From Ligustrum vulgare (taxonomy: Eukaryota; Streptophyta; Magnoliopsida; Lamiales; Oleaceae), in assembly GCA_963555705.1 (NCBI GenBank), contig OY743190.1, forward strand, positions 15,507,491-15,571,490: 64,000 bases of DNA, read 5' to 3'. The stretch's first letter is position 1, and every line of letters begins with the position of its first letter. The position numbers and the translations under genes are program-made. The notes below the pieces were generated by a model. The model ran no database searches and was not told the origin of the DNA. It saw only the letters and a program-made list of their open reading frames with translations. This document shows, piece by piece, positions 1 through 11,200 of the stretch.

Positions 1-474
1 TGAATCACAAAAATTTTATTCATTGGTGATAGGTCAATGATTTATTTATAAAATACTTGGTTAGAGTATTGTTGTTATGATGATTTTGAAAGCATGAATT
101 CTTAAATTAGTACCTTGGCTTTAGTTTTAAGATGAGTGTGTGATGCTGAATACTTGACTACAATATATAAGTATGGGTTACAGGATTTAAGTTTGATCCT
201 CCGATTTTAAAAGAAATATCAGCATGTTCAGAAAGGATTTTCGTTTGTAAACCTTTTCAGAAAGATTCTGTCAAAGTTTTAGTATTTCTACTGTATATTT
301 TGGTATGGACGTCAAGTTTCATTAATTCTGGATTAAAAAGTTTTATTTTGGTCAATCTTCTTGATTTTAGTTTTAAGAATGTGATCCATCAATATATATA
401 TATGTTAAGGTTTAGCCGTTAGGATAGATCCTATGAAAGGCTGGAAATGGAAAGTTAGTGAATGGATTCATAAG
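1..474. other. AT-rich stretch, nothing recognised
   Basis: No reading frame or motif here can be tied to a known family. It lies directly upstream of recognisable integrase remnants and may be decayed internal sequence of the same retrotransposon, but that is inference from position only. Confidence 0.4.
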
Positions 475-1167
475 TGGGATAATGTCGGTTGATGGTCTGC
501 TATAACAATAACTATCAAACTTCGATCCGTATTGAGTACTATGCGATAGAAAATGTAGATTGCCGGTTCATTGGGATGAAGTAGGAGAAAGAAGATTATT
601 GGGTCCAGTAATAGTACAGCAAACAACTGAAGTTGTTGAAGAGATTCGTCAACGAATGAAAACTGCTAAGAGTAGACAGAAGAGCTATGCGGACAGAAGA
701 AGGAAATTTTTGGAAATTACTATAGGTGATATGACTTTTTGGTAGCTCCTAGGAAAGGAATTATGAGACTTGGGAAGAAAGGAAAGTTAAGTTCGCGTTT
801 TGTTGGCCCTTTAAGATACTTGAAAGGGTGGATAACCTAGCTTATTGGGTTACATTGCCGCCAGCACTGTCAGGGTTACATAACGTTTTTCATGTCTCAA
901 TATTGAGGAAGTATATTTCGGATTTCCTCCCATAGTCTCAGTTATGAGTCATTAGATCTTTGTGAGGATCTGCCTTATGAAGAACCACCTGTGACAATCC
1001 TAATGAGAGCAGGCAAGAAACTTAGAAGGAAGAAGGTAACATTAGTTAAAATCCTTTGGAGGAATCATGCAGTAGAAGAGGCTACTTGGAAACGCGAAGA
1101 TGAAATGCGTACTAAGTATCCACAAGTTTTGGTAAATTTTAATTTCGAGGACGAAATTTCTTTTTAG
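475..1167 (+). pseudogene. Ty3/gypsy chromovirus integrase C-terminus and chromodomain (broken)
   Basis: This is the end of a retrotransposon polyprotein, the part that inserts element cDNA and, through the chromodomain, binds chromatin. It starts with the end of the integrase core (YNNNYQTSIR at about 501-530). It continues with RKCRLPVHWDEVGERRLLGP and QKSYADRRRKFLEI up to a stop after 742. In other frames come LGKKGKLSSRFVGP, LPPALSGLHNVFHVSILRKY, YESLDLCEDLPYEEPP, and the chromodomain-like tail LVKILWRNHAVEEATW. The last residues, NFEDEISF, end at TAG 1165-1167. At least three frame changes and several in-frame stops make it non-functional. The order matches Tekay/Del-type chromoviruses. 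Everything upstream of the integrase end is outside the window or unrecognisable. Confidence 0.85.
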
Positions 1168-1178
1168 GGGGTAAGGAA
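1166..1178 (+). other. polypurine tract of the left retrotransposon
   Basis: A purine run (AGGGGG, then TAAGGAA) lies 1 bp before the TG that opens the 3' LTR. This is the expected place for the plus-strand priming site of reverse transcription. It overlaps the stop of the polyprotein remnant. Confidence 0.75.
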
Positions 1179-1586
1179 TTGTAAGACCGATTTTCATTTT
1201 CGTGTATCCTTAAATTTCACGTAATAATTATGTTAATGATATAAATTTTAAATTTAATGATATTTTTAATGTCAATAATTCGAATTATTTTGCAGTGGAA
1301 GGACTTGGATGCCGTCTCGATCAATGTACCAATTAAAAGTTTCTAAATTGTTTATTTTAATAGTCTACGTGTAATTTATGTGATTAATTGTTTTACTTCC
1401 TAAGCATGCTATTTTCTATTTTATTGCATTAAATTGAAGTTGAGAAAAGTTTGGTGACACTTTGGAAATTTATTTGAGGGTCGTGGACTTAAATTACCAA
1501 TTTATAGGAGCTAAGGGACTGAATTGCATGGGAGGAGAATTGAGGGACCGAAGTGTAAATTTCAAAAGATTAAACCTAACCTAAAC

Positions 1587-1765
1587 CCTCACTCTCTCAC
1601 CATCTCTCACGACATCTCCCTCTCTGTCTCGCCCCTCACCTCTCGCTCTCGGACTCGCTCTCTCTCAACCGTCGCTCTCTCCCTCTTCCTTCGACCGCCG
1701 ACCGCCGTTCCGCCGGCAGTAAGTCCCCTCTCCCTCTTCCCCGTTCTCTTCACGACCCGCACACA
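1587..1765 (+). other. CT-rich tract within the LTR
   Basis: A strongly pyrimidine-biased run of CTCTC and CCCTC blocks stands out from the AT-rich LTR around it. Such tracts in plant LTRs often lie near the promoter and transcription start. I see no unambiguous TATA box tied to it, so a promoter role is only a suggestion. Confidence 0.35.
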
Positions 1766-3300
1766 CCCGAAGCCGAAGGCGCACACACCAACCGCACTCC
1801 ACCATTTCCGAACACACCCATGTAATTAGTGTATGTATATATATGGGATTGTATGTATATGTTGATGTATATGTAATTGCCCTTAGGTATAAACTTCAGG
1901 TTTTGATTGAATAGATGAAATCCCAGATTTTTTCAAAGTTATGAAATTAATTGCAGATTTCGAATTTGGTTGTAATTTCAGATTTCTTGTAACCTTAAAT
2001 TCTGATTTCAAATTTTTGATAATGGGCATATATATATTATTACGTATATATGCATATACATACGTAGATTTCAGATTTCTATGTGTATAAATATAAAATT
2101 TCATATTCAATTTCAGTCTAAATTTCATATGTTAAATGCCAATTTTAAAAATATGGAATTTAATGATGTTAGTGTGTATCATATATATGGGGATTTACAG
2201 ATTTTAGGGATAATGGCATTAAGGGGGTGTGTGTGTTAATTTTTCAGATTTTTGTGTAAACTTTCAAATTTAAGAGACTATTGGAACTTTAAATCGGAAT
2301 ATTAGAATTTTTGGAATTTATTGATTTGGGAAGTTGGGTATTGTATATACTAAGTAAACTTCTTTCATTTATGATAATAGGATTAATTATTAGATTTGGG
2401 GAAAAACCTCAAGAATTGTTTTAATTGTTATCTAGTATGTGGTTTAAGTTGGATATAATTGTTGAGTTGTATTTAAAAGAACAAATTAGTTTAAGTTGAA
2501 ATTACGTTCAAAGTTATAAATTTTAGTTCAAGATCATTTTTGATAAGTAATGCTTGGCTTTGATTTGTGGGATTGATAAGTAAGATTTCAAAATTTCCTC
2601 GAACTTAATGTGTTACTTCGAATATGATATTAAATGTGGTGTTATATTATGAGTCACATGAAAGTATATGTTTTGGGAATTTGAAAGTATGAAAGGAAAT
2701 TCTTTAGTTTTATGTGCTCTAGTCTCGATATAAGATCACATGTGAGTTAAATTGAAGTTTTAATTTCAGTTAATGTTTGATTGAGTATTAAAATGAATAA
2801 CGGACGTGGTTGTGAACTGAGAGTCATGTTTATTGATGAATGTGAATAATTAGGACTTTTGGTACATTGACGACACGGGCAGTCGAGGCTCCTCCACTTG
2901 CAAATCCAGATAACGGTAAATGCTAAGGATGTCAAGTAAGTAAACTTCCCCCTATTTTCATCAAAGTTGAATGTAAATGTGAAAGTTATGTGTAAATGAT
3001 TGTCGTGCAACTTACTTGCCTTGATGAATTTCATTTACGTTATGAAAGTATGTGTTATTGAGAAGAATGTTCAAGCATGCACATTATCATGTCATTGCAT
3101 CATAAAGCGTGCATTGACATCGAAATTGGGAAGTCAAATGTTTTAAATGAAAGAAATGTATCAAGGTGAAAGTTTGTTCAAAAGTTATGTATCCCAAGTT
3201 TTTGAAAGAATGAATGGGTGTACTTCTAGTTCATGAAAGTTGCGAGTGGGAAATGGGGCGCGGGGGACCGGCGTACCCGAATTAAGTCGCTTTGCGACGG

Positions 3301-3416
3301 AATGTTCAACCGTTTACGGTGGACTGTTAAACCGCTTTTGCGGTGGGAAAGTGAATGTTAAACCGCTTTGCGGTGGGAAAGTGAATGTTAAACCGCTTTG
3401 CGGTGGAAATGCGCAT
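3301..3416 (+). repeat. 30-bp tandem subrepeats with hairpin core in LTR
   Basis: Three good units begin at 3326, 3357 and 3387 (31, 30 and 30 bp), each opening GTTAAACCGC. A degenerate unit precedes them at 3301-3325. The core ACCGCTTTGCGGT is self-complementary with a 3-base loop. The first unit has one extra T in the loop. Confidence 0.85.
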
Positions 3417-3634
3417 GTAATCTGGTTCCAAATAAGTCATTGCCCACTGTATTCTGATTGACTAGGAGTTACACCAAGTGAGCTCACGATGGAATGAAGT
3501 GAAAGTTTTGAAATGTCAAGTGAAAGCTTGAAAAGTTTGAAAGTTTTGAAAGGTTAAAGTGAATGGGGATACATATTTCAAAGTTTAAAGCATTTCATGT
3601 CATAAGCATGCATTCATGCATAAAGTTTACTTAC

Positions 3635-3648
3635 TGAGCTTTAGCTCA
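3635..3648 (+). repeat. short inverted repeat TGAGCTTTAGCTCA in LTR
   Basis: TGAGCT and AGCTCA form near-perfect arms in the 3' part of the LTR, followed by a C-rich segment. It could form a small RNA hairpin in the element transcript. No function can be read from it. Confidence 0.5.
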
Positions 3649-4254
3649 CCCCAATCCCTCCCCAACATTTCAGGTGATGAAAGTTAGGTGATCCGAGGAG
3701 AGCACTTGGTGACAGACTCAGGCTACACCGCTTCAAGTTTTTAAAGAAAATAAAGTTAAATTTTGAAGTTAATTAAGTTTATAATTAATTATTTCTTAAT
3801 TCATTCATTTTATGTTGATAATTGTTTGGTTGAGATTAGTTTTAAATTAGTTATGGAATTTCTAACATTGGTTATATTATCACTTATGGCATTTAATTGA
3901 AGCTTATTGATACAAAATGTTGTGTTGAGGAGTTTGGGGATTGAGTTTGAAATAATGTGGTGATGTTGGAGTTTGAAGTAGAATTGGGGTTGTATGTTGA
4001 ATATTGAATTTCTATTTGAGTTGAGTTTATGTTGTAAAATGGTTTTGATGTCCCTCTACAGGTTGGTTAAGTCCAATTTATAGAGGAGACTCTGTCGAAA
4101 TTTCTATAAGATTTTAAAATAGAAAATGAAAATGTTGAAGTTTTTAAATGATTTGTTTTCCGCATTTTAATGTTTAAACGTTTTAAATTCCGCATTTAAT
4201 ACGAATGGAAGTTAACACGCCTAGGTTTAAGGTTTTGAAACTTGGGGTGTTACA

Positions 4255-5228
4255 GTTCTGGTGCCTGCTTCCACCATCGGGTAGAATTAACATTGACATC
4301 CGCATACGGATTAAAATCTCCTCCTTGATTTCATAATTCTTTGGGATTACCGAGCAAAATACAAAGCAGTGTTTGAGATACAGCGTCATATGCATGTAAC
4401 TTACAAGTAGGCAGGTAAAATTGTATTTTTATAGGCCTCCAAATTCGAAAGATTACTATTCTGAACGTATAACCACTCTATATCATCTGTCTTGGAGCAC
4501 ATGTGACCACCGAGAATTTTGAAGCCAAAGGAATACCTTCACATTTCCACATTACTTGTTCGACAGTTGCTTGAAGATTTGGAAATTACTCTTCTTTTGT
4601 TTGAACAAAAGAAAGGCGCCCTTCCAATATTTTCCAGCGGTCATCATTTGTCATATCCTTCAAGGAATGTGCAGAATTAGAATTGCCTGGATCCATTGCA
4701 ACTTTTTGACAAGTATCTTGCTTCCATCAAGTCCACACTTGAACAGTGGCCTTAGTGCATCAAAACCATCACCGAGTACAAGAAGATATTTCTTTTGTTT
4801 TAATGATTTCCACATAATTGTACAGAATGTTCAAGTTCATTGAATAACATTTATTTCCTGTTGATGACTAAATTACTGCTTTAATTGTTCTTTTAGCATT
4901 GATATCACGTGATACAAAAAGTCATATTCTTAAATTTTGGAAATGTTCCATTTCCTTGTCGTCATTATTGATGAATTGGCAAAGACCTGTTTTCCCAATT
5001 CCTGAAGTACCAACATTTGATATAACAGATGCGGTTGCTCCGTCGGCTACTCCTGATGTTGTTTTCAAGAGGTAGTTTCATTTCCTGCTTTTCAAATTGG
5101 TTTTCGCCAATATTTCTTTTTGCCAACTGTAAGTTGAATTCTTCTGTTGCTGCCTTTGTCAAATCATCACGGATTCTTAGGTTGCTGAAGTTTGTAGAAT
5201 AATACATTTCCTACTTACGCAAATATTT
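4255..5228. repeat. first visible monomer, truncated by the LTR
   Basis: The unit starts abruptly at GTTCTGGTGCC, in the tail next to RNBS-D, and lacks its Rx_N segment. The rest of the unit should lie left of the retrotransposon, so the array very likely continues outside the window. Confidence 0.8.
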
Positions 5229-8200
5229 GATGTCGTCAAGCAAGTCTTCAAAAGTTTATTGGGAGCTATATGATAGGTTCAAGGAGCTCCAAAGTTTGTA
5301 GCCAATGGTCCAAACTCATATTCAAGATGCAGAAGAACGACAATTTACCGATAAAGCATTTAGAATTTGGCTTTGTCGACTCAAACATGCAGCCGACAAA
5401 GTGAAGGACTTGTTTAGAACACTGCGCATTGAAGGAATCCAGAACATTTAGTTTATTGGTGGCTATCAGTTCTGGTGCCTGCTTCCACCATCGGGTAGAA
5501 TTAACATTGACATCCGCATACGGATTAAAATCTCCTCCTTGATTTCATAATTCTTTGGGATTACCGAGCAAAATACAAAGCAGTGTTTGAGATACAGCGT
5601 CATATGCATGTAACTTACAAGTAGGCAGGTAAAATTGTATTTTTATAGGCCTCCAAATTCGAAAGATTACTATTCTGAACGTATAACCACTCTATATCAT
5701 CTGTCTTGGAGCACATGTGACCACCGAGAATTTTGAAGCCAAAGGAATACCTTCACATTTCCACATTACTTGTTCGACAGTTGCTTGAAGATTTGGAAAT
5801 TACTCTTCTTTTGTTTGAACAAAAGAAAGGCGCCCTTCCAATATTTTCCAGCGGTCATCATTTGTCATATCCTTCAAGGAATGTGCAGAATTAGAATTGC
5901 CTGGATCCATTGCAACTTTTTGACAAGTATCTTGCTTCCATCAAGTCCACACTTGAACAGTGGCCTTAGTGCATCAAAACCATCACCGAGTACAAGAAGA
6001 TATTTCTTTTGTTTTAATGATTTCCACATAATTGTACAGAATGTTCAAGTTCATTGAATAACATTTATTTCCTGTTGATGACTAAATTACTGCTTTAATT
6101 GTTCTTTTAACATTGAAATCACGTGATACAAAACGTCATATTCTTAAATTATGGAAATGTTCCATTTCCTTGTCGTCATTATTGATGAATTGGCAAAGAC
6201 CTGTTTTCCCAATTCCTGAAGTACCAACATTTGATATAACAGATGCGGTTGCTCCGTTGGCTACTCCTGATGTTGTTTTCAAGAGATAGTTTCATTTCCT
6301 GCTTTTCAAATTGGTTTTCGCCAATATTTCTTTTTGCCAACTGTAAGTTGAATTCTTCTGTTGCTTCCTTTGTCAAATCATCACGGATTCTTAGGTTGCT
6401 GAAGTTTGTAGAATAATACATTTCCTACTTACGCAAATATTTGATGTCGTCAAGCAAGTCTTCAAAAGTTTATTGGGAGCTATATGATAGGTTCAAGGAG
6501 CTCCAAAGTTTGTAGCCAATGGTCCAAACTCATATTCAAGATGCAGAAGAACGACAATTTACCGATAAAGCATTTAGAATTTGGCTTTGTCGACTCAAAC
6601 ATGCAGCCGACAAAGTGAAGGACTTGTTTAGAACACTGCGCATTGAAGGAATCCAGAACATTTAGTTTATTGGTGGCTATCAGTTCTGGTGCCTGCTTCC
6701 ACCATCGGGTAGAATTAACATTTACATCCGCATACGGATTAAAATCTCCTCCTTGATTTCATAATTCTTTGGGATTACCGAGCAAAATACAAAGCAGTGT
6801 TTGAGATACAGCGTCATATGCATGTAACTTACAAGTAGGCAGGTAAAATTGTATTTTTATAGGCCTCCAAATTCGAAAGATTACTATTCTGAACGTATAA
6901 CCACTCTATATCATCTGTCTTGGAGCACATGTGACCACCGAGAATTTTGAAGCCAAAGGAATACCTTCACATTTCCACATTACTTGTTCGACAGTTGCTT
7001 GAAGATTTGGAAATTACTCTTCTTTTGTTTGAACAAAAGAAAGGCGCCCTTCCAATATTTTCCAGCGGTCATCATTTGTCATATCCTTCAAGGAATGTGC
7101 AGAATTAGAATTGCCTGGATCCATTGCAACTTTTTGACAAGTATCTTGCTTCCATCAAGTCCACACTTGAACAGTGGCCTTAGTGCATCAAAACCATCAC
7201 CGAGTACAAGAAGATATTTCTTTTGTTTTAATGATTTCCACATAATTGTACAGAATGTTCAAGTTCATTGAATAACATTTATTTCCTGTTGATGACTAAA
7301 TTACTGCTTTAATTGTTCTTTTAGCATTGATATCACGTGATACAAAAAGTCATATTCTTAAATTTTGGAAATGTTCCATTTCCTTGTCGTCATTATTGAT
7401 GAATTGGCAAAGACCTGTTTTCCCAATTCCTGAAGTACCAACATTTGATATAACAGATGCGGTTGCTCCGTCGGCTACTCCTGATGTTGTTTTCAAGAGG
7501 TAGTTTCATTTCCTGCTTTTCAAATTGGTTTTCGCCAATATTTCTTTTTGCCAACTGTAAGTTGAATTCTTCTGTTGCTGCCTTTGTCAAATCATCACGG
7601 ATTCTTAGGTTGCTGAAGTTTGTAGAATAATACATTTCCTACTTACGCAAATATTTGATGTCGTCAAGCAAGTCTTCAAAAGTTTATTGGGAGCTATATG
7701 ATAGGTTCAAGGAGCTCCAAAGTTTGTAGCCAATGGTCCAAACTCATATTCAAGATGCAGAAGAACGACAATTTACCGATAAAGCATTTAGAATTTGGCT
7801 TTGTCGACTCAAACATGCAGCCGACAAAGTGAAGGACTTGTTTAGAACACTGCGCATTGAAGGAATCCAGAACATTTAGTTTATTGGTGGCTATCAGTTC
7901 TGGTGCCTGCTTCCACCATCGGGTAGAATTAACATTTACATCCGCATACGGATTAAAATCTCCTCCTTGATTTCATAATTCTTTGGGATTACCGAGCAAA
8001 ATACAAAGCAGTGTTTGAGATACAGCGTCATATGCATGTAACTTACAAGTAGGCAGGTAAAATTGTATTTTTATAGGCCTCCAAATTCGAAAGATTACTA
8101 TTCTGAACGTATAACCACTCTATATCATCTGTCTTGGAGCACATGTGACCACCGAGAATTTTGAAGCCAAAGGAATACCTTCACATTTCCACATTACTTG

Positions 8201-11200
8201 TTCGACAGTTGCTTGAAGATTTGGAAATTACTCTTCTTTTGTTTGAACAAAAGAAAGGCGCCCTTCCAATATTTTCCAGCGGTCATCATTTGTCATATCC
8301 TTCAAGGAATGTGCAGAATTAGAATTGCCTGGATCCATTGCAACTTTTTGACAAGTATCTTGCTTCCATCAAGTCCACACTTGAACAGTGGCCTTAGTGC
8401 ATCAAAACCATCACCGAGTACAAGAAGATATTTCTTTTGTTTTAATGATTTCCACATAATTGTACAGAATGTTCAAGTTCATTGAATAACATTTATTTCC
8501 TGTTGATGACTAAATTACTGCTTTAATTGTTCTTTTAGCATTGATATCACGTGATACAAAAAGTCATATTCTTAAATTTTGGAAATGTTCCATTTCCTTG
8601 TCGTCATTATTGATGAATTGGCAAAGACCTGTTTTCCCAATTCCTGAAGTACCAACATTTGATATAACAGATGCGGTTGCTCCGTCGGCTACTCCTGATG
8701 TTGTTTTCAAGAGGTAGTTTCATTTCCTGCTTTTCAAATGGTTTTCGCCAATATTTCTTTTTGCCAACTGTAAGTTGAATTCTTCTGTTGCTGCCTTTGT
8801 CAAATCATCACGGATTCTTAGGTTGCTGAAGTTTGTAGAATAATACATTTCCTACTTACGCAAATATTTGATGTCGTCAAGCAAGTCTTCAAAAGTTTAT
8901 TGGGAGCTATATGATAGGTTCAAGGAGCTCCAAAGTTTGTAGCCAATGGTCCAAACTCATATTCAAGATGCAGAAGAACGACAATTTACCGATAAAGCAT
9001 TTAGAATTTGGCTTTGTCGACTCAAACATGCAGCCGACAAAGTGAAGGACTTGTTTAGAACACTGCGCATTGAAGGAATCCAGAACATTTAGTTTATTGG
9101 TGGCTATCAGTTCTGGTGCCTGCTTCCACCATCGGGTAGAATTAACATTTACATCCGCATACGGATTAAAATCTCCTCCTTGATTTCATAATTCTTTGGG
9201 ATTACCGAGCAAAATACAAAGCAGTGTTTGAGATACAGCGTCATATGCATGTAACTTACAAGTAGGCAGGTAAAATTGTATTTTTATAGGCCTCCAAATT
9301 CGAAAGATTACTATTCTGAACGTATAACCACTCTATATCATCTGTCTTGGAGCACATGTGACCACCGAGAATTTTGAAGCCAAAGGAATACCTTCACATT
9401 TCCACATTACTTGTTCGACAGTTGCTTGAAGATTTGGAAATTACTCTTCTTTTGTTTGAACAAAAGAAAGGCGCCCTTCCAATATTTTCCAGCGGTCATC
9501 ATTTGTCATATCCTTCAAGGAATGTGCAGAATTAGAATTGCCTGGATCCATTGCAACTTTTTGACAAGTATCTTGCTTCCATCAAGTCCACACTTGAACA
9601 GTGGCCTTAGTGCATCAAAACCATCACCGAGTACAAGAAGATATTTCTTTTGTTTTAATGATTTCCACATAATTGTACAGAATGTTCAAGTTCATTGAAT
9701 AACATTTATTTCCTGTTGATGACTAAATTACTGCTTTAATTGTTCTTTTAGCATTGATATCACGTGATACAAAAAGTCATATTCTTAAATTTTGGAAATG
9801 TTCCATTTCCTTGTCGTCATTATTGATGAATTGGCAAAGACCTGTTTTCCCAATTCCTGAAGTACCAACATTTGATATAACAGATGCGGTTGCTCCGTCG
9901 GCTACTCCTGATGTTGTTTTCAAGAGGTAGTTTCATTTCCTGCTTTTCAAATGGTTTTCGCCAATATTTCTTTTTGCCAACTGTAAGTTGAATTCTTCTG
10001 TTGCTGCCTTTGTCAAATCATCACGGATTCTTAGGTTGCTGAAGTTTGTAGAATAATACATTTCCTACTTACGCAAATATTTGATGTCGTCAAGCAAGTC
10101 TTCAAAAGTTTATTGGGAGCTATATGATAGGTTCAAGGAGCTCCAAAGTTTGTAGCCAATGGTCCAAACTCATATTCAAGATGCAGAAGAACGACAATTT
10201 ACCGATAAAGCATTTAGAATTTGGCTTTGTCGACTCAAACATGCAGCCGACAAAGTGAAGGACTTGTTTAGAACACTGCGCATTGAAGGAATCCAGAACA
10301 TTTAGTTTATTGGTGGCTATCAGTTCTGGTGCCTGCTTCCACCATCGGGTAGAATTAACATTTACATCCGCATACGGATTAAAATCTCCTCCTTGATTTC
10401 ATAATTCTTTGGGATTACCGAGCAAAATACAAAGCAGTGTTTGAGATACAGCGTCATATGCATGTAACTTACAAGTAGGCAGGTAAAATTGTATTTTTAT
10501 AGGCCTCCAAATTCGAAAGATTACTATTCTGAACGTATAACCACTCTATATCATCTGTCTTGGAGCACATGTGACCACCGAGAATTTTGAAGCCAAAGGA
10601 ATACCTTCACATTTCCACATTACTTGTTCGACAGTTGCTTGAAGATTTGGAAATTACTCTTCTTTTGTTTGAACAAAAGAAAGGCGCCCTTCCAATATTT
10701 TCCAGCGGTCATCATTTGTCATATCCTTCAAGGAATGTGCAGAATTAGAATTGCCTGGATCCATTGCAACTTTTTGACAAGTATCTTGCTTCCATCAAGT
10801 CCACACTTGAATAGTGGCCTTAGTGCATCAAAACCATCACCGAGTACAAGAAGATATTTCTTTTGTTTTAATGATTTCCACATAATTGTACAGAATGTTC
10901 AAGTTCATTGAATAACATTTATTTCCTGTTGATGACTAAATTACTGCTTTAATTGTTCTTTTAGCATTGATATCACGTGATACAAAAAGTCATATTCTTA
11001 AATTTTGGAAATGTTCCATTTCCTTGTCGTCATTATTGATGAATTGGCAAAGACCTGTTTTCCCAATTCCTGAAGTACCAACATTTGATATAACAGATGC
11101 GGTTGCTCCGTCGGCTACTCCTGATGTTGTTTTCAAGAGGTAGTTTCATTTCCTGCTTTTCAAATTGGTTTTCGCAAATATTTCTTTTTGCCAACTGTAA

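Larger units (their letters stand above)
1180..4254 (+). mobile_element. 3' LTR of a Ty3/gypsy retrotransposon (about 3.07 kb)
   Basis: The LTR opens with TGTAAGACCG just after the polypurine tract and closes with GGGGTGTTACA, giving TGTAA/TTACA inverted ends and canonical TG...CA. The next base, 4255, is already satellite sequence, so the element sits inside the array. The 5' LTR and left target duplication lie outside the window. If the usual 5-bp duplication applies, the right copy is GTTCT at 4255-4259. Its length fits the large LTRs of Tekay-type chromoviruses. The short reading frames inside (for example 1524-1829) have no recognisable homology and come from low-complexity DNA. Confidence 0.85.

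Noticed and set aside
1524..1829. 101-codon ORF in the left LTR
   Set aside because: It runs through a CT-rich low-complexity tract, so its Ser/Leu/Pro/Arg-rich composition follows from base bias. No homology is recognisable.
4556..4843. 95-codon plus-strand ORF (starting FDSCLKIWKLLFFC) repeated in almost every monomer
   Set aside because: It is antisense to the GLPL-RNBS-C-kinase-2 stretch of the minus-strand NB-ARC remnant, has no ATG start, and owes its conservation to recent array homogenisation.
4965..5207. 80-codon minus-strand ORF as a separate small gene
   Set aside because: Its first part is the CC-NB linker, and the rest runs out of frame over the P-loop. It is one frame of a broken gene, not an independent protein.
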